The translations under genes were made by a program, and so were the position numbers. Positions 29,116 to 52,986 of a DNA stretch of 64,000 nt are shown piece after piece. The notes beneath the pieces were generated by a model that was not told where the DNA came from, ran no database searches, and worked only from the letters and a program-made list of their open reading frames with translations. Each line of letters begins with the position of its first letter. Positions within the stretch are counted from its first letter, which is position 1. This DNA comes from Dipetalonema caudispina (lineage: Eukaryota; Nematoda; Chromadorea; Rhabditida; Onchocercidae), in contig JABVXV010000104.1 in assembly GCA_013365325.1 (NCBI GenBank), forward strand, positions 64,152 to 128,151. The letters run 5' to 3'.

Positions 29116-32100
29116 TTAAAATTCCATGGTTGCATTGCGATATGCATCGATATACTTCGATGAATGGGGATATTGTGCAACGTACCAGTCGTGTACATAC
29201 ATCAAAATGGCCAAAGGCTGACCCAGAATTAACGATAGCCACATTACGATGTTTCCAAGACGACCACCTTTCAGCACTTTTTCAGTAAAAATACTGAGTG
29301 GTACTTGTGCCATCATGCACAGATATGCCCAAAAACGAAACATATGGAGAGGAACTGATACCTGAAACATTAAGGATTATTTTAATTCTTCCCCTTCAAT
29401 TTATTCCTCTAAAGATCCCAATTATAACTGCGAAAACAACAAATTTTGTTACTCTACCAAAATGTTAACAAGACTTCAGTATGATTTTTTATCTGTGATG
29501 ATTGCAGGAAGTACATAGTCATCCTGAATTATCTACCTTCGTTTAAAATACAAAAACTGATGTTACTAAGACTGATTACAGTTTGGAGCATCATTTTATA
29601 GCTTCTAAACAAAATTTGATGTGTCAGTATTATCAGGAAAGGCTTCATTAACGTTTCAAAGGAATCGAGAATAGTCATATAGTAAATATTTGGAAAGTAA
29701 ATGATCAATCCCTTAACTCAATGATTTCTCCACATTATAACTTTTAAAACCCTAAGCGTTTTTTAAGAGGTCTGAAAAAAAGGTGCAAGAATACGAAAAA
29801 GTTGGAAATATGCTAGTTCCGGTTAAAAGATGCGAAACACTATGTCTGTCATTTCAAGTCCAATGAATATCTCAATAGATCATTTTTAATCGATTTTTAA
29901 CAAAGGATATTTAGATGGTGGTACTCTGCACAGGAAAATGGAAGATTAACCAATAAAAGACTATCGGTCCTGCTGTAATATCACTTATATACATACTAAT
30001 CATCAAATGGTAAAATGAACGGCATTTTACAATCACCTTTAATCTTATTAAAATGTTAGACTTAAAATTGTAAAAGGGATTTCACTCAAATTTGCGTCAT
30101 TTAATTCATTAGCAATGCAAAAGGGTATCTGTAACTGCGGTATTAGTTACCACTAATAATTAGATTTCAAGATATCTTAACATAATGACTCCCTCTGGTT
30201 GTTACTCCATACTGTAAAATTTATTACAGTCTAAAATTTTATGGATATGAAATATCACTAACGAGATACTCATGAAAAAATGCAGACACGAAGAAAACGG
30301 CACATGCAGCACTCATCTTACTAAAACCGTTAAATATCATTGGCCGATAAATATGTCGAAGAGCCCAACGATGTACTGGTATATTCCATGTCTTCCAAAA
30401 TACTGCCAAAGTTTCTGCATTCCAGAAATCTCTGAAAAAATCGTCATTCTTTCAATGCCATAATAACTCAATATTGTTATAGATTTAGTTTCTTTTTCTT
30501 TTTTAGTTCATGATCTTCCATTGAGAAGTACGAAAAGCAAAAGGGAGTCAAATTCAGCACTTTAGTTGTGTGAGATGTCAGGGTATGCTAATTCACTATA
30601 AAACAATTTCAACATACAAACAGGATATCAAACTGCAGGAGGAGTTTCTTCATCCCATTAATTGTATTTATGAGAATAACGAGAAAAATAATTCATGAGA
30701 CTTGACCGGCAAAAAACGGAATGTACTACAATAGCATGCAAAGCATAATTAAATGGTTCTAACCCATACCACGAACCCATTAGAATTTTGGACACGACAT
30801 GTATATTTTTGCTTGTAACCCAGTGAGACGGCAAAACTCCGTATTCCTAAACTAGTTTGATGAAGTAAAGCACGAAATCACAGTAACCTCGGAAAGGATT
30901 ATGACTGCAAGATTTCGATATCTTGCTGTCTTGCTCCACTATATCATCTACAAAATTCTTTTCAACTCACAAATAGAACTGTCTATCGGCGAATTCCATT
31001 AATTCACCGATAAGGTTGAGAAGAGAATGGAAAGTGGTATAGAAGGAAATGAGCCAAATAACATGATTTGGTATAGCCAGTTTAAGAACCCTTTCGATGC
31101 ACAAGCTGAAATTCATCGCTGTAAATGGTTCCACGCTATTTCGCAATAGAGGCGCTACCCATTGCTGACACAAAGCTATTATGATCAGCGTTAAACAACC
31201 GAACTGAAATATAAACTTGCATTTTACAAATTAAATAAAAGAACTGGAAATAGGGACAATTTCATGGCCACGAAGTTATTTTTAAATCATAACTTTTTTC
31301 AACGTGTGCTTCTACAGATTCAAAATCAAATGATACAGAGGTTAAGAAATTAAATTAGACAAATTAGAAAACTAAACCTCAGCAGTTCGCTTCACGATGA
31401 ACGATGTCCTTCGTCCATTTGTTCGTGGAAATTGTAATTCATAGCATAAAGTCGGAGCAAATATGAAGTAGTATAAATTTTGTAGCGTTAAATTGTGTGG
31501 GTATGTCAGTAGATTTCCTTTCTGCAAAATAAAACTTCGAACTTTTGATCTGAGAATCGATGTTACTTTGGGGTATTTTACCTTGACGTATTTTCTCTAG
31601 AAAAGTGGGGAAAAAATCTGAGAAGAAAACAACTTTTGGGTTAGTTTGCACAAAAATTGGAAATCAAAAAATATTTCGAAGAAGAAAATAAAACGGAGAG
31701 GCAGTAGTGCAAGTTATGTATTTTAGTGTTTCATTTTCAGAAAAAAATGTGAGCAGAACAAAAGACAAAGAAAATTGACAGCATAGCGAGTCCGGTAAGG
31801 AATAGGAAATCAATGAGCCGTGCCATACAGGACTAGGCAATAACTACAAAAATTGTGCATATAAGAACACAATAACGTAAAAACTGCAAACAGAAAGAGA
31901 GCGAATAATTTTTCAAGATAAGGAGTTATAACCATACTAGCATGGCCGTATCAACACAAAGAAATGCTCTCTGAGATCCATTTCATCGTTCTTCTAAATC
32001 AATTGTTGACCTTGACCAATAAGTTTCAAAATTATTTTATGAGGAATGCCATTACGAAAATTTTGTTGTTTCGTACCTTAATAATCTAGTTGGCTCCATA

Positions 32101-33942
32101 AAAAGTGACGAGATTCATATAACAGCAACGGGGTTATGAAAGAAGTTATTTGGCATAGAAAAGCTTAAATAACTAGTTAAGCTAAAGTCATTTGACACAA
32201 TTTGGAACAATGATAACTAGTGAAAACATGAGTAAGATAAAAGGCGAAAAATTAAAAAGTAGAATGACTATAAAAAAAACAGTCACCGGCTAGTCTTGGT
32301 AGTCACTGCACGCTTTAGACGACATCGAAAGCTTTTTTGGGAAGTTCATCTTTCAATAGCTGTTAGTATGTTAACTACCCTAAAATCTATCAGATCAGGT
32401 TGCATTTTTAAACAGTATGGGAAACATACTTGAAAAGTTAAAAAAGATAATGAAATAATCGGATCTTAAATTTTCATCTTCATAGAAGTAGTAACTATAA
32501 GTTGCATGATATTAAAAAAAAATGATTAGAATAAAAAAACCAAATTTATTAATAAAAAATTAAGTTCTACTAGTACACGAATTATTTAGAAAACATTATT
32601 TCATAAGATTATAAAAATGTTGGAATATTGAAAAAATTAAAAACGACCAAAAATTAAACAGATAACGGAACTCGAAGACTAAAACTGCAGAGAAAACTCT
32701 TACTTTACCTTAAGATTTCCACCCTTCGTATTTATACACCTATACCAATAATTTGTATGAGCATATGAGGTAAGCTTCAGAAACAGTATTACATATACCG
32801 ACAGTGAAAACACCGAATATAATGGATAACTCTGAAAAATGGATCAAGAATGATATCGAAAAAACTTGCTAATTTTTAGAATATAAAACCCAATTGATTG
32901 GGCTGGAAAACAGATTATATCAACCAATCCAAAGCTACCTGTAAAATCCAGGTGACTACAGCAGGTATAGATATATGCAATGAAAATATACACAAGTAGA
33001 AAGCGACAGCCAGTTGACTGTTAACCCATTCCCATGCTAGAAAAAAATAGCTTCAAAATTGTGCTCGAAACTTAGAAAATCTAGTCCCACGCTTTCATTT
33101 GATGAAAAACTGAAAGGCCATCTATGAAACCTTTCAAGTACTTAAGACCAAAATTTTGGATTGATTCCACTACTTAACATACCCATCATTTTTTCCAAAA
33201 CAAAGACAGTGAAAATGGATATGTTCGACATGAGCACCATTGCCAGATTAGGCCATTTCCACCATGGGTCCGTTGAAATGAAGTAAATCCAACTAACTGG
33301 TGATACCAATACTCCATACCTACAAATTACCAAATGAAAAAAGTTGATTTGCAATAATTTGACTAGCATCAGGTTCTACCACTTGCTTCATGAGGTTTTC
33401 AAGAGCAACGCGACTATTCGATACGAACAGCAAAAGAATTGCAAGATTGAAAAATCCTCGGTAATCCTTCCATCCGGAACTCCCACTAAACAGTGAAACC
33501 TGCGCAACGTGAACTGGCCTTTTTGGATCGAAGCCATTGCTAAAAAGAAAAATAAATCAAAACAATTCAGTTCAGTTCATGAAGAGGCAAAAAAATTATG
33601 TGATCGGAATACAAATATTGGTTGGACAAGAAAGGAAGATGAAATTCATGTAAATTGATAGAATAGCGAATTTTTCAACTTGGAATTCATTTAAAGTTTA
33701 CCTTCTAAGAGTAGATGTCACAAAACATATAGCTAATATAGACAAATACAATGGATTTATGACATTACATAGTAAGCTACATAGTAACTTAAGATTCAGA
33801 TTTCGAAAAGAAGAGAAAACAAAACTTACCTTCTAACAGTAGATGAAGTAAGTGAACAATGATTTGAAGATGAAGGGATATTCGAATCATTTGAATGCGA
33901 AGATGGTAGTCGTCTTCGTGACGAATGTTTTTGACCATTCAT
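29116..33942 (-). CDS. Diacylglycerol O-acyltransferase 1 (MBOAT family)
   Basis: Endoplasmic-reticulum multipass enzyme that joins diacylglycerol and fatty acyl-CoA to make triacylglycerol. Nine exons join in phase to 471 aa: 33942-33830, 33539-33387, 33319-33183, 33036-32939, 32831-32709, 31521-31378, 31203-30971, 30431-30263, 29361-29116. After a Ser-rich, basic N-terminus (about 1-40) come family segments [25 protein letters not shown] (the FYxDWWN motif) and [10 protein letters not shown] with the catalytic His. The C-terminal membrane segment contains [20 protein letters not shown]. Human DGAT1 is 488 aa. The related sterol acyltransferases are a less likely alternative. The ATG follows TTTTTAAG by four bases, possibly a spliced-leader site. 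Intron 2 (33320-33386) appears to use a GC donor. Confidence 0.92.
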
Positions 33943-33946
33943 TTTT

Positions 33947-35821
33947 CTTAAAAATTCCCAATCACAAAATTTGCAAGGCGATAGTTTCTTGAATAAAAAT
34001 AGGACAATTTTTGGTAGTTGCTACTTTCGAAGAAAATTGTGATATGTATTGTAGGTGATACATGCTTAAAGCATAGGTGACTAATGGTTAACATATCTTC
34101 AGTTAAAACTTCAACAAATCATGTCAAACATTTCTTTTAGGCATACAAACTATCCCACTTCAACAACTACTTGACAGATTTCGAAGTGTGTTACGTGGCG
34201 TAGCAACTTTGAAAAAAAAAAAGTGAAAGGAATCGTGCCAGTCTCCAACACAATATCAGAGACTACGATGATTCCTTTTACTTATCCACTACGTATATGT
34301 ATCCGAATTGTGCTGTTAACATTCCATTCCCCATCCGATATATAGTTATTTCTAGCATTTCTCATTAGTCTTTGCCGTCTACTCGTTACACAGCTGTAAG
34401 TACAACGTTCTATTTCAAAACTTTCTATATCATCCCCTCCTCTTCATTCCTTTTCAAATCGAAAGCTCACCATCTCTTCTCCTGTAAACGTTAATCATAT
34501 CCGAGTGAGGAGACAGTGTTGAGCTAAGTAATAAAAAAATCAATAGATACAAGGACAAATTCCTGATTTGCCAACAGAAAAGGGGAAAAGGAGAAGCAAA
34601 GAGATAATTCAGTATCAATTACATAGAAATATAAACGGAACTACCAATGAATATCTCCGTTATCGTAATTCTGACCGGATGTAAGAGGACAGGATTACTC
34701 ATACCCATTTTGCCTCCTTATTCCCTCCTCAAAAACTATCGCTCGTTCGACGTTTTATGCATGCAAATTTTTATCCCAACTGATATGCGTGTGTTTCGTA
34801 CTTGGGACTTCTATTTAAGGCTTACAATGAAACAGGCCAAGAAAGGAGGAGGGAAGGTTGAATTTGTCAAATTTTACCATAGAATAATTTTTAAGGTTTC
34901 AAAAATTTGTGCTTATTTTTGCATAATTTCAATTGTTCGTATGCAAATGTTCAACAAACGCAATTATAAATGAGTGAAGTTAGTGGGTAACAGATATTCT
35001 TTAGTTGATCACTTGGCCTGAAGATTGTGTTTGACAGTTTTATCGGTGAGTTTTTAGTTAGCCCTTTCGTATTCATTGGTTTGGAATGAAGAAATTGGCT
35101 TTGGTTGTGGAATTGGCAGATTGAAATGTCCTTCAAAAAAAGATCCTCCATGCAATAAAGAGATGAAATCTGATAAAGTGATCAATTGAAATTTGGTGAA
35201 GAAGCAATTCACTTAGAGCAGCATTCATTTAATCAATTAATTAATTAATTGAATAATGCCGATAAGAATTTACATTATTCAACAGGAAGTTTAGGTATTT
35301 CGATCACTAGCTTGCTTCTAAAGTGACAGTTCAACATTTTCCTGCCACTACTGATGATTTTGCGTAATCGTCTGCAACAAAATGAAATCAAAAAATAAGG
35401 TCCTCCAAACTAATGCACTTTCATATCTGTTCGCAATTTTCTCCTCACAAGTTTAACACAATTGAAAATTTGCTAATGTTAATTGTAACGTAAGCATATT
35501 ATGATAGAAGCAATATTTCTTCTTTTAAATTTAAACAAAATTTTTAAATTTTGAAAAACATCACTCAGAGGATCTCAGCACTAACGACATGTGCAAAAAA
35601 TATTGAACTGAATTTGAAGGAAATACAAGTAGGGTACATAACTTTTGGCCATTATCAGCAACAAAAATATGTGTATTACTACATAGGGTAGATGCTGAAA
35701 TGATCGAATAATTTCTCCTACCATTTATTTAACTTAAAAGATTTGATAAAATATGGTCAGTTCAAGGTATCATACATTTAAAGTGGCTTAAACGAATTCC
35801 AAATCTAGGGTTGATTTTCAG
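33947..35821. other. Head-to-head intergenic region between DGAT1 and the pseudokinase
   Basis: About 1.9 kb holding the upstream regions of two divergent genes. An ATG followed by five Lys/Ser/Asn codons at 35382-35399, before a weak GTCC donor, would join in phase to the first clear exon of the pseudokinase and may be its start. Other ORFs, for example 34647-34973 plus, lack support. Confidence 0.4.
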
Positions 35822-38800
35822 AAAACAGTTGAAAAAACGAAAGTGAACGAAGAGTCAGCGAAGTTGCTAGGAAAAACTCAGTCGGATATTACGGATCTTA
35901 CCAAGCCAACTGTTGAAAACACATCCTTCTCTTCTGAAGTTATTATGGCTTTTAACAAAACTAATTATTTTGCGGGAGTTTTTCTGCTCATCAAATGATC
36001 ATTTCGATTTATGTTTGCCTAACTCTAAATTTCAACAGATAGTAATGAAAGGCTTCTTTTCACTTTTTTGTTCAGGAAAATGAACGATCCGGAATTGAAT
36101 CAGAGCTGCCGGCAGATGTAAAGACAAAAACCCTTTTGAGAGATGGAGAAATGATTGAAATTGATAAAAAACGGTACTTTGAAATTTCACATTCTTATAA
36201 GTGCAAAATCTTGAATCATGACAAAACATAGTGTCGTGATCAAAAAGAGCCAAACTTGCTAAGTAAGGGATCGTACGGCAGAAAAAACTGACTTTACCAC
36301 CAATCATTATTGGGGAAATTTTCACTAACTTCCGTAAGGTTTTTCTTAACATTTTTTAGACCTAAAAGATCGGGTGGATGCTGTAAATATCTTATTCAGC
36401 TGGATTAATTCTAACAAAATGAATCAAAACATAAATGAATTTTAATTTCAAATTCAAAAGAATTTCAGTTACACTGTAGATGGACCAATAAGAGGCGATT
36501 ACGGTATCGTTGGCCTAATGGAGAAAGGAAATTCGAAAGCATTGTTCGCTTTACATTATGAAGCACGAAACTGCAGAATCAAACGGCTGCAGGTTTAATG
36601 AATTTGTTAATATCCATTTCATTAATTAGAAATTATTACTGTATCTGAATTGATGTTCCGAGATTTAATGGTCCATCAAACAAAATTAGTTCATAGATCA
36701 TTTCATATCAAATATCTGTTCCCTTTACACTTTCATTAATTATTACCGATAAAGTGTCAATCACTTTCATGCGTTATATTGTCCTTATAATTTCTAAATC
36801 ATTTGTTCTTAATGACCTCAGATAAGTTGTATGATCACGAAATAATGATTGAATGACGTCAACAATATTTTAAAATACTAAAAGCGTAAGCGTCAAAAGA
36901 ATATCACAGACTTGTTCATTTCAAATGCCTAAATACAATCAGTGCAAATTATAGGTGGAAATAGACGTACTGAAAAGTAGCACAAAAGTCAGAAAGGTGA
37001 CGCATATTACTTCTTTAATTTCGCAAGGGAAGAATGCGAAAATTAATATACGATATTTTATGACAAAAATGGTAAGCTGCCTTAATTAATTGCTGCAAAA
37101 TGATAGTGATATCGAATATCAATGCACGTGAACTTCTAAGTCAATGTGTTGTTTTTTTACGTTTTTTGAATACATAAAATCCTGTAGAAATGGTCAGTAA
37201 TATGCCTAGGAAGCGACTCAGTCTTATTCTTCCTTGATCTGCAGTACCTTTGGCTAATTTACTCTCGAAAGCGCCAAGTTCATATTAATTAAGTCTCCTG
37301 ATTAAATTAAGATTCAGTGCTGATATATGTTTCAATTACTTCTGGTTTTTGGTTTTTCCTGAGTTCATGTCAGAAATAGCCTACAGCATCTCTAACATTT
37401 TTACTAACAATCATCTTTCTTTAGAGAATTTATCAGTAGGCAGTTTAAATGAGAAGTATTTTTTCCTTTTTTCCCATGCGGCAAATTGAAATTATCCAGA
37501 CACTAATCAAAACTGATCTACAGCTTGGTGAGACAATCAGTGATCTTCGTGATAGGTTTGGAGAATTCTCCACAGCTACGAGCTTGAAACTTTCATATTT
37601 GGCCATTGAGTGCATCGAAGAGATTCATAAAATTGGATTTATTCATCGAGGTAAAATAGTAATTTCAATTAAACTTCTATATTATCTCTCCTTCTTTTTT
37701 TCCTCTTTTTCCTTCACATTTTTTCATGATGAATTTTTAAATTTTCATTCAAATGATTCTAAAAGAAAGGAGGGATTTAATTTGTATTTTATTGAGATTT
37801 TTTCTTTTTAAGATATAAAACCAACAGTTTATGCAATCGGATTAGAAGCAGAAGGAAGCCAATTGTTTCTTCTTGGATTTGGCCTTGCACGACGTTACAA
37901 AGCAGCGGACAAGAATGCATCGGTGTACATATGCAAATATTTCATATTCGTAGATAATTTTTCAGTTCATTTTACACGACGTATTTTTTTTTAATTCCTT
38001 GTTGATGAATTATGTGACAGTTTTAATGTATTTAATCACAATTTTCATGAAAATCGGAGATCTAAAGACATTTTTTGCCTGAAAAACTTTATTTTTTAAT
38101 TTCGACCGTTAATTAAATGATATTTTGATAAACTAAATTATTTTCATACTCTTTCAGATTCAATCCAATTCTGTCGATTTCAATTCTTGAAGTACCTATT
38201 TTCATACATTTCCTTCATATTTTCCTCAGCGTTAATCGTTGATACATTCAGGAAAAAACGCAGTAAAGTACATCGGATGGGTAATATTCGTTACATGTCG
38301 CGAAGCTCTCATAAATGGTTAGAACGTTCACGTAAGGATGACTTAGAAAGTTGGCTTTACATGATTGTTGAATTCTTCTTGACCACATCGTCATTACCAT
38401 GGGAGGATGAAAGGAATCATGCGACAGTGCTGAAAAAGAAGGAAGCTTTTATGAATAACGGTAAAATAAAATATCAATATTTAATAAGTTCGGCTACTTC
38501 TGAAGAATCCCATTTTGGTCTCTCTTTAGTGATGTTATACGTAATATTACGTGTAAAATGAATCTCTATGCGTTTGTAGTAACAGTCTCTGGGCTTTCTT
38601 GCATATTTTAATATATTGAACTTATTACACGACAATGATATACAAATTAAATGAATTTTAAATTTATGAAATGCTCAAAGCTTTCTCTAATTTTTCTTTG
38701 CTGGTGATTTAAAAGAAAACAAATTTCAATTGATTTACTTGGCATTATTCAATTTTACAAAATCAAACTGTTTCAAACAAACTACCCACTAATCTCCCTA

Positions 38801-40237
38801 GTGAAAATTAAATATAAGAATATAAAATAATCAATTAAAATCGTATCTCATTTCTTGCTGTTTTATGTAATGCTTTGAAAATCCATCACTTTTTACTCAC
38901 ATTTCATTTTACAGGTTATCTCAAAGTATTTAAAAAATGTCAAGGATTACCAGCCGGTGTAAATACCCTTGTACGACAAATAAATAGCTTTCAATACGAT
39001 ACAAAACCGGATTATCAATTAATCAAAAATATCTTCCGGAATGCTATTGTACAGGGCAATTACAAGGTTCTTCGCATTGAAATTAAATTAAGGAATTCTA
39101 TCATTTTTTCTTGATCATCAAGTACGATTAACAAAAAATAAACTAATTTTTTTGCACGATATCTTGGAAATTGATAGATTTCAATTGAAATCTTTTCAAA
39201 CTGGAGAAAATGCTGGATTATTTTATTGAATTTGACAACCAATTTACAGTAGTTGCCTGAAATTTAATTAGTTTCCTTGCAACAGATCAATATTTAATAT
39301 TTCATTATTGAGATTCATGTAAAGTATTCTGCATTTTCTGCATTCAATGACATTTTCCTACTAAAAAAATTTTGATGTCATATGTTTCAGTCTTTTTTAA
39401 TGCCTGAGTAGCGAAACGGAACCCGTTGTTTTGATTTCGTTGGCCCTCAAAACCACGTTTAGTCGAAATATCGTAAGGTTTAGATTTTTGAGAATCAATG
39501 TTTGTTACAGTCTGAAAAATTGGACTGGTTGAAAGGTAAAGAAGGTGAGATGGTACGTGCAGGTGCTTGCGAATCTAAGATTTTCAATGCGAAATCTGAA
39601 AGAGAAAAAGAATTCAGTCAACGACTCCAGCCATCAGTTAGACTAGAAAAGGTGGAATACGATTTGAGACCGAAAAGTGCTGACGAACAACATTCCATAT
39701 TTATGATGCCAATGGCAAACAATCCCAAATGTATGTCAAAATAATTTCAGAGGAATGAAGGATAAAATCAAACGGTCCGATCAATTGATCGACTGTGAGG
39801 GAAATTAGTAATTAGTTAGTTAAATCAATTTACTGACTTGGTTCGTTCTTTTCGGCAACAATTGAATGGCTTTTGTCAGTTATTCAATAAATTTTGCAGA
39901 CGTTTAAATGCCATACTATCAAGTTCAATAAGAATCAATCATATGGACGGTGCTACTATGATTAGCAACAGTGATATTAACAACTTAATAAAGATAAACA
40001 GTAAATATAAGTGATAAGCAGATGATTCAAAATTTTCGGACTTTTATTGTGTTACAAATATGATTTATTTAAAAAATTATCAAAATTTCAGCAGAAGCAT
40101 CAAGTCCACAAAGTGCGAAAAGTTGTTATTACACGCCTACGATCAAAGCTAACGAAAGTTCCTATTTGTTGGAACCAAAGATTCCTAAATCAAAGTCTGG
40201 AAAGAAAAAGACAAGGACGAAATCACAGAAACCATGA
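35822..40237 (+). CDS. CK1/TTBK-family pseudokinase (5' end uncertain)
   Basis: Ten exons join in phase to 481 aa: 35822-35938, 36076-36173, 36469-36592, 36955-37071, 37500-37650, 37813-37924, 38252-38460, 38915-39066, 39511-39730, 40092-40237. CK1/TTBK landmarks are the helix E region, I-H-K-I-G-F-I-H-R-D-I-K-P, F-G-L-A-R, G-N-I-R-Y-M-S, D-D-L-E-S-W-L-Y-M, and T-K-P-D-Y-Q-L-I near the domain end. Catalytic residues are missing: the VAIK Lys is His (A-L-H-Y-E), the catalytic-loop Asn is Val (D-I-K-P-T-V), and the DFG Asp is Gly (L-G-F-G). The glycine loop is also degenerate. The Lys/Ser-rich tail ends about 120 residues after the domain. Most likely a scaffold or regulator. The start codon is not certain; 35382 is a candidate. 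Confidence 0.85.
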
Positions 40238-40328
40238 GAACGTTAACTCACATATCTTCAACTATTTAAACTGTCTAATGAAATCTGCAAATTTTGCATG
40301 AAATCTGAATACATTCTAACAAATTCCA

Positions 40329-40334
40329 AATAAA
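40329..40334 (+). terminator. Poly(A) signal of the pseudokinase gene
   Basis: AATAAA about 92 bases after the stop codon at 40237. Confidence 0.45.
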
Positions 40335-41554
40335 ATATGCATATTATCATTGAAACATGTTCAGTATTCTATTCTAAAGCATATAATATAATGGAGCCAA
40401 AAAAATCCACTAAATTCAAATATTATTCGAAATTTTTTTTTTTTTTTTTATGGAATGGCATCAACAAGTAAACTCAAATTAAAAAGAATTTATCCATGAG
40501 AACTTATTGGATATTACTTTGGATTACTCACCAAATCTGTCGGACTCTTTACTTCCGCAGCAACAATTCATAAACTGTTTGAAATAGTTGGTCAGAAAAT
40601 AAATTTACTTTGCTTAAATTTTTGTTTCTTTTTTTTGGACACAATTCAAATGATCTGTCTTTGTTATTCGCAATTATTCTTCTCATTTTCTTACCAATCT
40701 TATTTTCTTTCATTTTGTCCTCACCATTGAGCATCGGTGTTCTTTCTACTTTGACTATTATTTTGACGGAATTTCCGCAGTACAACTTTATGATTTGAAA
40801 GGCAGTGTCAAGTAATCAAAATTAAACAGAACTTTGTGGGTCGATCAGAATTTGTTCTTCTGCTGTCAAAAACTATCATTCTGCGAAGTATCTTTATTTT
40901 AGTGACGAAAGTGCGTCCCTTACAACGATTCGTATTATACAATTTCATACACAAATAAAGAGATCAAATAATTTGCATAAGGTACATTGTTACAGCAAAA
41001 AATATGAAAGGCCCGGTGGAGAAAAATGTCACAGATTTATGAAGCTCAGATTTTAGAGCAATTTGAACTGTCATAAATCCGTATAGTAAGGAATTGAAGC
41101 AAAGGTTGGCAAGAATGCGTCTTTTTTTAAAGTCACAATTGGACTTTTAAATTTCACATCAAATCAAAGTCAGAATGCTTACAAACAACTGAATCACAAA
41201 TAAGCAAACAACAGAATATCCAACAAGAGTTCAAATAAAGAACGACAAAAAAATATATTTACATTACGTATTCAAATTTTGGAAATAGATCAGCGTGGAT
41301 AACGACGTATTTTCAACAACACCAAAAATTTTGTTAAATGACTAGAAAGAGAAGGAAAGAAAAAACTATGAGAAGCGTTATAGCTAGAAGATGACAAGCT
41401 CTATGAACCAGAAATAAATTTCTTCAGTTCATTTAAAGCATTCCCAAACTTTAAAAAACAATTTTAAATTTTCTTTCTTAGTTCCCGTAATAAATGAACG
41501 TTTTAAGAACATTTATGAATTATTCAATTTTTGATTTACAATCATAGCTATTCT
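40335..41554. other. Convergent intergenic stretch
   Basis: Between the 3' ends of the pseudokinase and the ALK gene. Opposed ORFs at 40549-40798 are mirror images of the same low-complexity segment. I see no gene. Confidence 0.45.

Positions 41555-52986
<11,432 letters not shown>

Noticed and set aside
34647..34973. Plus ORF of 108 codons between DGAT1 and the pseudokinase
   Set aside because: No splice connection in phase to the pseudokinase exons and no family resemblance.
40549..40798. Overlapping ORFs on both strands
   Set aside because: Mirror frames of one biased segment (Lys-rich on one strand, hydrophobic on the other); no supporting exons.
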